Source of the DNA: Phytophthora hibernalis | Taxonomy: Eukaryota; Oomycota; Peronosporomycetes; Peronosporales; Peronosporaceae | DNA length: 64,000 nucleotides | Assembly (NCBI GenBank): GCA_012656075.1 | Contig: JAAKBF010000390.1 | Coordinates: forward strand, 620,001-684,000 | Direction of reading: 5' to 3' | Part shown: one piece after another, positions 10,777 through 22,579 of the stretch | How positions within the stretch are numbered: position 1 is the stretch's first letter | How the letters are laid out: each line of letters opens with the position of its first letter | Notes under the pieces: model-generated | What the model was told of the DNA's origin: nothing | Databases searched by the model: none | Seen by the model: the letters and a program-made list of their open reading frames with translations, nothing else | Translations under genes and position numbers: made by a program

Positions 10777-12537
10777 TCGATGAAAACAGCTCCCCTGATG
10801 TTTGCGTGAAGTAGCCCGCCGTTCGCCACCTCAATGACAAGATTGGATGGGGATGTACCAAAACGCACGGCGTTGTCCGAACACAAGGGTGTGAAACTCC
10901 CGAGTCAACAAGCCAGGTCGATGTGCCGCTCAAAGGCTCACTATGACAGGTGACCATCCACAGCTCTGACTCGCCGTCATCGCCCGAGTCTGCTGCAACC
11001 GTTTGGCTCTGCCGCAGGGCGTGATTGGCCGAGGCTTGCTGTGAATCCTTCTTGGGTTTTGTGCACTGAGCCTGCCTGTGACCCGTTTCACCGCAATTCC
11101 AGCAGGCAAGCGTCTTCTCGGTCGAGTTGGCTTGAGCGTTGTTGTTATTGCGCTGCGGACCATCACGTTGCTGGTTGTTGTTGTTCTGTTGCTGGTGCCT
11201 ATGACGCAGTTGGTCGCCTCCCTGCTGGTGCTCCCCTTCTTCTTACTGTGATTGTTGTTCTCCTGTTGACCACGGGGCTGCTGTGACTGGTTAACGTTAC
11301 CACCACGGCCACCTTGTTTGGCATGTCCTTCCCGACGACCATCACCTTGAGAGCGTATCAAAACATCGATCACCTTATCGTGCTCTTGCAAGTGATCCTT
11401 ACTTGTCTCGTCGACCATGCTGAGTAGGGTTGACTTGAGGTCTGGATAGGCATTGTTGCAGACGGTCTCCAGCAGCAGCTGCGACCTGTCGCCGAATATC
11501 AGTCGCTCCATGTACTTCAGATACGTCACATACTGCTTCCAGGTGTCGCCCGCACGCTTGGGTGTATCAAGACGCTTGCCAAGCTCGTACTGGCTGAGGT
11601 GGCAACCGAATTCTTTCTTCAGGTGTGCTGTCAGCTCGTCGTAGCCAACGTCTCTTCCACATGTAAAGTCGTGGAAGGTTCTGCTTACGTGTCCTTCCCA
11701 AAATGAGCCGAGCACCGACGCCTTGAGCTCGCTGGACCACGTGGGCTTGTTCAAAAGGCGCTCCATGCGGACGACACCCTCATACTCGTTCAGGAAGTCT
11801 TCGACACCTGCACCCAGGCTTCAATAAACTTCTTTACTATCAAACCGACGGCAGTGGATGTCCTTCAGCTTCGGTGGCTTCTCCGTCCCTTGTATCAGAG
11901 TTGGTGACGCCTGCTCAAGCTCCGATGTCTGAGCAGATTTACCCGGCTTGGCTGCAATTGCAGGAGACTTCTGCTGTCCTGCAGCAGCTTGGCTCGCTGT
12001 CGATTGCATAGGTGGACTGACAGTAGCCGGGATGATCTCAGGCTTGGTGGAGGGCTCGCCCTCGAAGTCGTCCTGCTTGACTTCGTCCGCCTCGATCAAG
12101 GATCGTCATAAATCGTCGAGTTGTCGCTCGCGGGCTTGGCCCGTCGCAGCCGACAACTTACTTTCCCGGATCATTCTTTGCTGGATAGTGATCAGCTCCA
12201 TGACATCATCTAAGCGCGCCTTGATCACCGCAAACATGTCCTCGTCGTACAGGTGCGTGCTGTGGGTTAACGGGCTGGATCTCGTGACGACGTCAGGTGA
12301 GCTTACGTCTTTGTCGCTCTCAGCCGCCGCGCGTCGTGGCCGGCGCTCAGGAGTGACGAAGACGGCTGAGTGCTCTCGTTGCTCCCCGTTGACAGTGCTC
12401 AGAGCCGCGCGGTGTGCGCTCCGCTCTTGCTGCGGGAGGCATGGCTTGTGGACCGTAAAGTCGAGTCGTCTGGTGACCGACATTGACGCGGTCTTCTTCT
12501 TCAGCCGACTGCGGTTTGGGCTCAGTACCTGTTGCAA
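10777..12537 (-). pseudogene. Copia Gag, zinc knuckle and protease start
   Basis: Three overlapping minus-strand frames build a Gag. The part at 11,766-11,050 has the capsid-like stretch MERLLNKPTWSSELKASVLG, then a Gln/Asn/Gly-rich tail. In another frame, near 11,090, CWNCGETGHRQAQC gives a CX2CX4HX4C zinc knuckle. It is followed near 10,920 by STWLVDSGVSH, the aspartic protease active site (DSG). The N-terminal portion, 12,537-11,821, is rich in Ser, Glu and Pro. Frame breaks separate all of these. Confidence 0.75.
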
Positions 12538-12906
12538 CTTTCAGGACCGCTTGAGAATTGCCGCTGGAGTAGATGAACGCTTGTGCGCTTGATGGTTAAA
12601 TTGAAAATGGCATTCATCGTTACCTCTGTCGTTCTGCTTGCTGGCACTACTGTTCTCTGCCTCTCGCCTTCACTTACCAGTCTACTTCTTCAACGACGTC
12701 ACCTCACATCCAGCATCGACGCGGCCGCTGTCACCATCGTTCTATGCAGTCGAGCTTCCTCACGTTGATGCCGTCCAGCTCCTTGATTTTGCGCGCTTCG
12801 CTCGCTCGCTTGCTGTCGACCAACGTGAGTCCTCTACATCACGTTTCTGTTCACCCATGTAACCACACTGGACTGACCACTGAACCGAACCCACTCAATT
12901 CCGACG

Positions 12907-13044
12907 TCAAGTAGCGTTCCACAGTCGTTTCATCCGTGATGCAATAGGCACCGAGCGGCTTGTTCCGAGAGTCAGGCAGGCTTTTACTTTGCCATCTCCA
13001 ACAGTTGCGACAACAGCTACGATCAGAACGAAAGAGATGCGCAT
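12907..13044 (-). CDS. Small signal-peptide protein, probably a broken secreted gene
   Basis: The 45-residue frame starts MRISFVLIVAVVATVGDG, a clear N-terminal signal sequence with positively charged start, hydrophobic core and small residues at the likely cleavage site. After about residue 20 the frame runs on for only 25 residues. A longer neighbouring frame opens just past an AAAA run, which fits the one-base-deletion pattern seen elsewhere in the window. Small secreted proteins of this type are common in oomycetes and include effectors, but I see no convincing RXLR or EER motif and assign no function. The segment down to about 12,720 may hold the rest. Confidence 0.4.
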   Translation of the reverse strand: MRISFVLIVAVVATVGDGKVKACLTLGTSRSVPIASRMKRLWNAT

Positions 13045-13597
13045 GATTTTGGTGTGAAGGGATCTTAGACTTGGACGCCGTAGAGTGAATCGTAGAATGA
13101 GCTACGAATGCGGAGAATTGAGATCTCCGACAGTGCGATGAATTCGTTCTTTCCAGCGATAGAATTGATGGCGATCCGGTTCAGCGAAGAGAAGAGATGT
13201 TGAATAATCATCGAGACTGTTGTCGTAAGATTATTCTTGTGAGGAGTAATCGCTAGAATAACCAGATAAGCTTATTCATTGAAAAAGTATCCGTTTATCA
13301 TAATCCAAGAGAATTGAGAGGCTTGTGATTTGTAAAAGGCAGGTAAAAATTACCAGCGGGACAGCTTCAAATCGTCTTAGCGATTCGTACTTCGTCTCTC
13401 GCAGTTTGACATTCTACAATTTATTGGTATTATCCGAAGACAAACTAATCGGTTTTCACAATACAATTTGCTGTTTCTTGGCTAAAACCTTCAGTGGTAT
13501 TGATTACCCTCTGATAATGCCGATCTACTCCACAAATCCTTATCCTCATAAATCGATCTGTAAAAGGAGACGTATATAAAAATACCAAGGTACCGGT
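13045..13597. other. AT-rich stretch without a recognised gene
   Basis: This region is richer in A and T than its surroundings and lies between the decayed Copia and the plus-strand coiled-coil gene. It could contain an LTR of either neighbouring element, but I found no repeat partner within the window. Confidence 0.4.
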
Positions 13598-16500
13598 ATG
13601 GTCTGCTGCTCGTATTTTTGGTTTGTGACTGTGCCACCTAAATTTTGTCGGCGCGGGTCCATGATGGGGAAAGGTCCACCTTCGGTACTGCAGCTGGTCA
13701 TGTTTCTGTTGACCAGCTCTCCTCCACCCGCCGATGCTTCAACTCGCCAGGCCATTCTTGGGGCGAAATCGCCAGCTTCTATCATGGCTGCGCTGCAACG
13801 TGATGTTGTGCCTCTCCCGGATGTGTCTACCGAAATCGCCGAGCTTCGGACCAAGCTCGCCAAATCTGAGCGAGTGGCTTCTGCTCGGTACAAGAGAATG
13901 GAGTCAGCGATCGCTGAGTCAGCCTCCTTACGCCACCAGCTGGGTACCGTCACAAAATAGCTGGGAATTTATCGCTCGAGCTCTTTACGTTCGACTGATA
14001 TGACGGAGTCGTTCAACAAGACAATCGCCCAGTTCACGGCGGAATCCCGGACCATCATTGCTCAGCAATGCGACCGGACCCGAGCTGTCGAGGCGACCAT
14101 TCAGAAGCTTCAGGTTGAGCTCGAGAATCGCGATCGAACTTGTGCAAGCCTGGATCAGAAGAGTATCGAGATCAAGGCGGAGTTCACCACTCTTCACGGA
14201 TTGGCTTCGACATATTATCGCCAACTCCAGGAGGCCATTGCTCGGGTGGTGACCACGCTCTCCGCGAAGCTCGTCGAACGATCGAGTCGTTGTAAGGCAC
14301 CGTCCTGCGGCAGAAGCGTATTATCGCTCACCGCGGTCTCTAACCAGTATACGACCCGCACTTGGCTGTCGCTGCTCTGGATGGCGTAGATGTCCCGGGC
14401 CTGGATCCTAGGGATCTCCGGATTAACGCTCGTCTTTGTCCGAGCGCTTCCCGAGTCGTTGAAGCTTCGTTCTTCACGTCGGCCCTGTGAAGTTACTCTC
14501 TATCCGCCCAACGAACTCGTCGAGCGGAGTGTCTTCGAGCTCGGCGATTTCAACTTCGGCGAGCTCAGCCAGCGTGACCCCGTCGAGCGCAGCGTTGGTG
14601 GTTTCTCCGACTTTTTCCGCAGTATCACCTGTGTCTTCATCGAGTTCTTCACACCGTAAGCGGTCCTAGTCGGTGTCGCGCCATCGGAGACGCCGTTCCG
14701 TCTCCCAGCTAAGGAGCGCACCACTGAAGACATTGACTCCGGCCGAACGCCTCCGTCGATATTCTAACCCGGCGAATCCGACGGCGGCCGGCCCTCGACG
14801 GAGCCGGTCTAAGAGTGTTTCTCGCGGTGAGTTTGAGCGACCCGTACCTGGTGAGGAGGGTTTCGACGCGTCGACGACCATGCTTCGAGCGAAAGTGGTC
14901 GCTGAGCATGCGCCTTCGCTGCCTATTCCAGGGCGGCACCGCCTCTGCTCTCCGGCGGCTGGTTTTAGCCGCGCCAATTCGAGTGGTTATTATCCTCAGC
15001 GACACTCGCTGAGTCCTCCCCACGACGAGATTCCGGTCAAAGTTGATGAGGCTGAGGCTCACGTCAACGAGTCACCAGATCTTGGGGCAGACTCGTCGAG
15101 CTCCGTTGATCCGGACTTGGCGAGTTCGTCAGCCGTTCTGGTGAGTTTATCTTTGGCCACGAGCTCTTCACTCGGTCGTATAAGTTCTTCGCCGAGTCCA
15201 GCATCTGGATCCATGGCTTCTACTGACTCGTCAATCGAGTCGGCTCCACCAGTGGTCCCGTCGAGTTCGTTTAGTTCCGTAGCGACTCCTGGCTGAGTAC
15301 TGTGGTCTCCGTTCCGGCTTCGGCTAGTTCTACGATGCCTCCTCCTCTCAGCTCTTCTCGACGTCGCCCCTCCCGAGCAACAGCAAAGAATTCTGCTTGC
15401 ATTACTCAGGCTGTTCTCGCCGAGTTAGACGTTCTTGACGAAGACGCTTTGGATGGTTCGCCAAGTCCAGCTTCGCCGAAGGTGACGGGGTCCATCCCTC
15501 CTGGTGATATCTACCTTGGAATCCCGCCGAGCCAGACCAGCGAATCGTTGACGAATTCTCAGCCGTCACCGCTTGGCTCTACGAACGGGATGTCTCATCG
15601 AGATTTCCTTATGAACATCGACGCCGAGGATAGCTGTTCATCCTCAGCTAGCACCGTAGTTCTCACGGACCAGGCACCTCCACGTGGCATTATGCCGATG
15701 CTCGTCGAAAATCTCCACATTATGTCAAGCGAGGAAGTGCACCGGCTCCTCGATCGAAGGGTTCGTCGAAGAAGCGAGCAGATCCCAAGTCTTCTCGCCA
15801 GACTGCTAAGAAAGCCAAGAACTCGTCGAACGTTAATGATTCTGGTCCCAAGTCATCGAGCAAGGCTGCCCCGGTCTCCCAGGAGGCCAAGCCTAAGGCT
15901 TCAGTACCCAAGACGACACGGGCAGATGCTCCTGTCGCCAAGTCACCTGCGAAGGGCAAGGCTCCAGCTGCTTCCAAGCGTTCGACAGGTTCCAACTCGT
16001 CGAAATCGTCCAAGAAGCCTCCAAGCGCCCCTTCGCCAAGTCAGCCTCCGACGACCCCTGGTATGGTGGAATTGCCTGCACCGTTGAAGCTTTCAATCGC
16101 ACCACTGCGTGCTTGTGCGGCACAGGCTGTTGCGCGCGAGGTCTGGGAGACTCCTTCGATGCGTCAGACTCGCAGCGTGGAGTTCTTCCATTATCGGTCC
16201 GCTCGTTGCTGGGCGAAAACGTTGGCATGTCGTTCCCCGGTCAAGATGCTGGATATCGGAGGCAAGTCTAGTGTGGCTCCGACGCCAACCACTCTCGATG
16301 GGCTTCGGAAGTGGATGGATGTGCTTAATCCGTATCATCCATGCCAACAAGTCCTCGCCAAATTCCCGGAGACTCCATCTTCGTCTCGGCGAGCGAGATT
16401 GACGCCGCCCGCCAACGTCTGCATTCCAAGAAGAAGTCGGCGAAATCGATGACTCCGTTGATGGTCGTTTGCGACGCTTGGGATCGTTTCTTGGGCGATA

Positions 16501-17142
16501 GTCGGGAATTCGACGAGTCACAACTTCACGAATCTCGTACCAAGATTTTCGTGGCTCTCTGGGAGAGGAACCACGGGATCGTGGATTCAAGTGTCCTGTT
16601 GGGTTTACACCCAGACCTGAACCCAAACTCGCCAGTGTCGGAGTTTGCCGCCATCCAAAATTGTGGGCAGTGTAAATTCTTGAGCGTAAGCGCCGAGGTG
16701 ACCTGTTGCGGATCGTCATGAAGTCTTACGAGGAGACGCTGCGGGTTGCGGGCAGTTCTCGCTCAGCTCAAGGTCCTTCGCCGAGTCTCGACTCCGAACT
16801 CTATTTTGAGCCTACGGTTCCCACGTATTCGTTGATCAACCAGCCCATGTTCCCATCCGTTCGGACTGGTTCGCTGAGCTCAAGGACTTGGACGTTCAAG
16901 AGCCCTGGCGAGTGTGGTGGGTGACTCGTCCAGAGTTGCACCCATAAAACACGTGTTTTTGTCCGCGCAATCCCCAGTTTCCGGTTTATGCTCCTGGAGA
17001 CTTTTCCGTGGGCGACGTCGAGAGGACTTTGCAGGAGGACACTGATCCCAAAGAGCCAGAACCTCCGGCTTGTGACGAGTGCTCAGCCTCCTGCTAATCG
17101 TACCGGTCTTCGCATTTTCGAGCAAATTTTCGACGAGGCCTA
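13598..17142 (+). pseudogene. Transposon-linked coiled-coil and Ser/Pro-rich gene, frameshifted
   Basis: Plus-strand frames tile this region. The first third (13,700-14,300) is helical and likely coiled coil, with STEIAELRTKLAKSERVAS and ATIQKLQVELENRDRTCASL. The middle (14,450-16,050) is low complexity, rich in Ser, Pro, Ala and Lys, like a disordered linker. The last third is more conserved in feel, with SMRQTRSVEFFHYRSARCWA, then MTPLMVVCDAWDRFLG. The frame changes several times. It converges on the Gypsy element, whose coding strand is the other one, and both share an unusual density of TCGNYGA words. From memory, similar genes are multicopy in Phytophthora genomes. I infer an extra open frame of a retroelement, with unknown function. 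Confidence 0.5.
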
Positions 17143-17340
17143 AGCAGTTGTTTCGCTGAGACTCCCAGTTCGTCCAGTTGCCGTTTTCGATGAATCTTGG
17201 TAGTCGTTTCTATTTCTTCATGTAGTCTGTACTCATCCATCTCGTAATATCAAAAATATAAGTTGGCGCAGTAGCTGTCGCTCACTCCACCTGCCTGCTT
17301 GTCTTCACAGGTCGGTGGTATTTGTCATGTGCAATAGCTT

Positions 17341-17697
17341 TTAACACTCGTCTGCAACTTGCACCATTTGCAGACGGTTTTCACGCTTCTTTTGTCGAAG
17401 ATAGTCGAAGAGAAGACCTCCACACGATAAATTCGACAGTGGTTTCCAGCTGGGTTCGTCATAGCCTACCCATTTTACCAGAAACCGACGCTGGGCTCGA
17501 TCCGTACTCGTCGAGAGTGGCATTTCGTCCCTAAGGATGGCCTCGACTTCATATCGACCAGTCAGTTCGTCAGGTTCCCAACTGTCTTCTGGCAGCAGTT
17601 CCTCGTCGAAATCCAATCGATCGGTTTCGCTGAGCCCTTTGACTAGCGAAGGCGTAGACCTTTCGCCGAGCTCGGTCACTTTCTTTAGTCTGGACAC
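17341..17697 (-). pseudogene. Chromodomain at integrase C-terminus
   Basis: The 118-residue frame contains the chromodomain core: YEVEAILRDE, then RRFLVKWVGYDEPSWKPLSN, then LLFDYLRQ. The aromatic residues of the methyl-lysine cage are at the Tyr of YEVEAIL and the Trp and Tyr of VKWVGY. In chromoviruses this domain steers integration to marked chromatin. It is separated from the integrase core by a frame change around 17,700-17,970. Confidence 0.85.
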
Positions 17698-17968
17698 GTG
17701 GACTACTGGATATAACCGGTAGCCCTCTTGTCTGGCAGCTCCAGCTCATAGGCGAACTCCTCGATCTTCTGCTTGATTCGGAACGGGCCGTGCCATCGAT
17801 GGGCTAGCTTCTTCATCAGGCCCGGTTTGACGCGCTCCATGAACAGCCAGACTTGGTCTCCAATCTTGAACAGCGACCGTTTTGGTTCGACAAGTCCGTC
17901 ACTATTGTTCGCTTCAGCTGTCTCCTCGCTCGTCGAGTCATTCGGTATTGCATTCTGCTCGCTCCGAC

Positions 17969-19547
17969 TCAGCGAGTCGTTGTGCTCCTTGCTCGCCGGG
18001 CCTTTTCTTTTAGCTGGTACTCATAGGCTAGTTTGAGTGCTATTTCACGTTGTCGGTTAGCTTCCCAACGCCATTTTGTAGCTTTCGCTGAGGTGGTTTG
18101 TTTCGCCGAGTATTTCGAGACTCGGCGAATGGAGGATGTCATCGATTTGAGTGTTGACTGGGCATCCCAACCGTGCAACTAAGTTGAATGGCGTTTCTCT
18201 CCGAGTCGAATCCCTCGAATTGTTGATGGCATAGGCGAGTTTCTCAGTGATGTCGTCCCAATCAGCTTGAAGCGGGTCTTCCACGTAGACATGCACCGTT
18301 TGTATCATGGTTTTTACACTGCGTTCTTGCTGCCCGTTGGCTTGTGGTCGATAGCTCAGCGTAGCTCGAGACCTCGACTGCATCATCTCCGAGAAAGTCT
18401 GAAAGACTTCGCTCATAAATCTTGGGTCTCGATCGTGTCGGATGAGCGATGGTGCGCCAAATCGACGGAATATGCACTCTTCGAATGCTTTAGCCACTTC
18501 GAGTGCCCCGGTATCGCCCATAGCCTTAGCGATGACAAACCCGGTGAAGTGATCTTGGAATAGAAGGAGAGCCGTGTTTCCTCGCTGAGTCTTCGGCAAG
18601 GGTATAACGAAGTCCATCGACACAATCTGGAAAGGTCGATCGGAGACGACGTTACCTGGCGAATATCCGCGAAGTTGTGGCTTGCTCTTACTGGTGTTGC
18701 AATCTTCACATGCTTGCACATGCTTGACCACATCGGCATACAGACCGATCCAATAGTAATCGGCCTTCACTCGGTGATAAGTCCTGACGATGCCTTGATG
18801 GCCTCCTTCAATGAAGTTATGGCAATTCGCCAAGATTTCGTCGATGAGTGTAGTTGGCACCACCATTCTTAGCTTCGTGTCGTGCTCGTCGGGTCTACCT
18901 CGCTCTCTACGCCGGCTCATGTAATATAGTAAGCCGTCCTCGCTGAGTACAAAGTTATCGGCTACTTTGCCGGCGTCGCCGGCTCTTCGCCGAGTGAGCT
19001 CATCGAATTCACCTCGCAAATATTTCTTCAGGTCAGACCATCGACATTCTTCGTCTTGTGCCGTTGATACCCGGCCTCGTCGCGCAGCTTGGACCACTAG
19101 AGGGTTGACGTCTTCCGCACTTGGCAGTTCCTGACGTTCAGAGCAAGCTCTGCCCTGCTCTACTACTCGCTGAGCTTCTGAAGGATGGTACTCCATTTCA
19201 AACTCGTCGACTGGACTATTCTTGTCGGATAGACTCGGCGACTCGGACTCTACTGGCACGTCGGGTGCCGGTTCGCCCGCTGGGTCTTGTTCTTCGTCTT
19301 CGGCGAATTGAACTCGGCGAACTGGTTGAGTTTGGCTCCGAGTAATCGCTGAGACTTTAGGAGGGGCTTCTTCTGCTTCCTTCGTTGGGCTTTCCTCGAC
19401 GTATAGCTTTTCTTGTATACGGTTCAACGTCTTTAGCTCAGCTTTGCGGTCACCGCTAAGAACGACACGCCCAACTTTCACTTCTAGGCTTCCGTGGCTA
19501 ACGTATCCGCTGCTGAGTTGTAGCACCGGACTACCGGGTGTAGACAT
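17969..19547 (-). pseudogene. Gypsy integrase (zinc-binding and DDE core)
   Basis: A 496-residue frame, 19,547-18,057, holds the integrase. The HHCC zinc-binding module is visible as the His of CHNFIEGGHQGIVRTYHRV and the cysteines of CEDCNTSK. The catalytic core has Asp in VSMDFVIPL, Asp in IRHDRDPRF and Glu in NGQQERSVK, so the D-D-E triad is complete. The upstream third is an acidic linker from the RNase H domain. The frame ends at 18,057 and continues one frame over through 17,969. Confidence 0.88.
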
Positions 19548-21369
19548 GGATTGTCTTGCCTGCCACCAACGTATAGCATACCTTCAGCAATTGAAGCAAC
19601 GTCAGCACTTCGCGCTCGGCTGGGTGGTAGTTGGCCTCGCTTTCTTTTAGCACTCGGCCACAGAAACGGACTGGGTGCAGTTTCCCATCATGCATCTGCA
19701 TCAGGGTGCTACTCAACGCCCAGTCATTGTCAAAGACATTACATGGACGTCTTTCACTGAGTCGAAGTGTCTTAGAATAGGCGCTTCTGTGACCTTCCGC
19801 GTTAGCTCAGCGAATGAAGCTCTGGCGGTCGATAAGTCGCTTCCACTGCCGAAGTCATCTTCCTTGAGCTGATAAAGCACTGCTCTATACAACGCCAGGT
19901 TTTGGATGAACGGGCTGTAGTAATTGAGTGCGCCAAGGAACGCCTGCATCCCTTTTTCGATGACGGGAATGGAAGCCCAGCGATCGCGGCCAGCTTCTTG
20001 GGATCCGCGGCAATTCCGTCAGCCGTCACTTTGTGAGACAAGAAGTCGACCATCGGCTGGACAAAAATGCTTTTGGTGAAACTCACACTGATTATGCACT
20101 CAGCGAATCGGTTTAGCTACCGGTCGAGCGTGTTGAGGCACTCGCCGAATGTTGCACCGCCAAAGCAAATATCGTCGACAAACGATCGTCGACCAAAGAC
20201 CGGAATTAACTGTGACTCGTCTGGTTCACCCGTACTGATCATGTCATTCTCAGGGCTGTTGATGAGCTCTTGCAGCGGGTCAGACTCATCGAGAGATCGG
20301 TAGTCAGCTTCACAATTTGTGCTTAGACTCATCGAATCGGCCCCTTGCGTTTGCTGGGATGTCGTTGCTTTCGCTGAGTAATTGCTGCAGTCTCAGCGAG
20401 CTGCATTTTCTCGGCGAATGTAACCCAGCCACCACTCGGTTGCACGTAGCCCCAGAGAGCATTGTTGATGAGTCGCTGGTAAATCATGGTGCATGTTTAA
20501 GCCCAAACGGCATGCGCAACCACTCGAAGTGGCCGAGAGCACACACAAAGCTGAAATTTTGCGAGCTCGCCGAGTCATCATTACGGCCCAGAATCCACTA
20601 GCCGCGTCGAGAGAACAGAACCACAAGAAGCTCTCGAGTTCCGTCAGCAAGTCGTCGACCAGCGGCATTACGTATTCCATGCTGACCGTGATTGCGTTTA
20701 CCAGCTTGTAGTCGATGAAAAGCCTAATGCCCACACCGTTCTTTTCATGACAATCACGATTGGCGATGCCCAAGGACTCTTCGAAAATGACACGAGCCCT
20801 GCCTGAAGCAGTGCTTTCAAAAGCTCATAAAGTTTGCTTAAGTTCTTCAGCGGCACTCGCCGAGCTCTCTGCTTGATGGGTTCGTGCACTTGGACGTCAA
20901 TATCGCAGACCACGTCGTATGCCGGTGGTGGAAGCGCATTTCCAGTCGAGATCATGATATTTTTGTGTCGTTTCAAGGTTGCGACGAGCTTCTTTTGCTG
21001 TCGAACATCGTGCGCTGGAGATATAACGTTGTTGCCTTCGTAGTCTAGCTTTGTTGATTGCGATTCCGTCAAGTCAGGCAAAAAGGCGAGCTCATGGGCG
21101 TTATCTGTTAGACTCTCATCGCTCGACGAGTGTTCAAACTCGGCGAGTTCTGACCCGTCTTCATGAACGACATCAGCCGTCGAGAGGTACATCTCGAGTT
21201 CTTCGGCGGCCGCGAGAAACTGCAACCGAAGGTCTTCGGTTGGATTTGGGCTCAATGGAGTATCTGATATCTTCCATTCTCCCGTTTCGACGAGTCCTGG
21301 CTTCCGTAGCCCAGAAGTATGTCGGTCTGACTGTCGTTCGCCGGGGTCCCACTGGTCACCCCTGTCCAT
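19531..21369 (-). pseudogene. Gypsy reverse transcriptase and RNase H, several frames
   Basis: Successive minus-strand frames give the polymerase and RNase H. PIKQRARRVPLKNLSKLYEL leads into the polymerase, then GVGIRLFIDYKLVNAITV, then the catalytic pair in SFVDDICFGGATF near 20,170. The connection and RNase H follow as MQAFLGALNYYSPFIQNLAL and VRFCGRVLKESEANYHPAER. FVDD replaces the more usual Y(V/L)DD. At least five frame changes break the domain, so it is inactive as assembled. Confidence 0.85.
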
Positions 21370-21523
21370 TTTGGTGGAGCATCTTTTATGATATCCTTCG
21401 CTTTAGACAGTGGCTATCGCCGAGTCTTGCTGATCCAACGGCGGCAGCTGTTCGTCACTCCTGTCCTTTTCCGTTATGTCGATTAAAGGATCGTCACTTT
21501 GAGTCTCCGAAATGGTCGAGTCG

Positions 21524-22511
21524 TTAGGTTTCGACGGGTCTCTCCATGGCCTCACTCTGAAGTATTTCTTTGCTCGCTGAGTTAGATACACCCGTCGGAT
21601 CTTCGTCGAGCTCGTCGACTTCTAGTGATTCACAAGCGTTGTCTTCCTCTGGTTGGACGGGTCTCGGTTTTATAGCCGTCGGCGTCGTGTACTGTGGCCT
21701 TTCGACAGCGGAAGGCTGTCGGCTAAGCCACTCCATATATAGCCGTTGCTCTTTCCTTAGGAGTCGGTTGTCGAGAGCGCCCTCGTTGTCAAGCACTTGC
21801 CAGTCGCGATATTTCGCTGAGTTCACCCGCAGATAACCATCATCCCGCGGCAGTACTCCGTGGGGCATCCATAGAACCACCGGGAAGTGGGCTGGCACCC
21901 CGTCAGGCTCGCGGTGATGTTTGTCAGCAACACCCGCACAGCTCATCCCGCAGCGTTGTGATCGACCGTTGTAATCACCCCTTGCAATTGACGAACCCAC
22001 CGTTCATGCGTCGATTCGCTGGGATGTCGCCGTCTCAACTTTAACTGGGCGATTTCTCTCCCCATAATGTCCAATGTCTCCCGTGGGCCTCCGATCACTT
22101 CACGACCGTACTCTGTGTCGTCGACATCCCTCGACGACTTGATTAGTGGCACCACGACTTCATCGGGCAGTTTGGCCATTGAATTGTACAAGTCCAGCCT
22201 GATACCGGCTGGTATCATGAAGTCGGTACCCAGAATCAGGTCGACTCCAGCATATGAGGCATGATCCACACCTCGAATTCGTAAACCACTTCCCACCCCA
22301 GCGTAACCTTAACGATTGCGCGAGATGTGGTCGCCACCTTTGACTTAGCGATTCCTTGGACATCGATTTTCATGTCGTTGTTGGTAAGTCGCTTCAGTCG
22401 CAACTTCCTAGCGAACGCTTCGGTCACAGCCGACACGTTCGCTCCGGTATCCAACAAGATTTTTGACCGCTCATCATTCACAGCTCCCATCAGTAGAGCT
22501 CTCATTCTCAC
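21524..22511 (-). pseudogene. Gypsy retropepsin and following linker
   Basis: The aspartic protease is at 22,511-22,236 with the active site SKILLDTGANVSAV and the flap region around SKVATTSRAIVKVTLGWEV. In another frame the protein continues with VDLILGTDFMIPAGIRLDLY, a block that usually lies between the protease and the polymerase of Gypsy elements. The shift near 22,236 breaks them. DTG is intact. Confidence 0.8.
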
Positions 22512-22579
22512 TCGGCAATCGAATTTCCTCGATGACCATCATCCCAGTCGCTCACCAGGGAGCAACTTCCATCTCTTGG

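Larger units (their letters stand above)
8520..12537 (-). mobile_element. Decayed Ty1/Copia retrotransposon without LTRs
   Basis: The order on the minus strand is Gag, zinc knuckle, protease, integrase, reverse transcriptase, the order of Copia elements. It is cut off just after the reverse transcriptase, so RNase H and the 3' LTR are missing. No matching LTR was found to the right of Gag. Many frameshifts and stops interrupt it. It is clearly older than, and different in sequence from, the Copia at 38.7-45.5 kb. Confidence 0.85.

Noticed and set aside
12583..12768. A plus-strand frame starting with a hydrophobic, signal-like stretch
   Set aside because: It overlaps the possible continuation of the minus-strand secreted ORF and has no other support.
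17262..17280. TTGGCGCAGTAGCTGTCGC as a primer-binding site for a plus-strand element
   Set aside because: No CA-ending LTR precedes it, and no plus-strand retroelement begins there.
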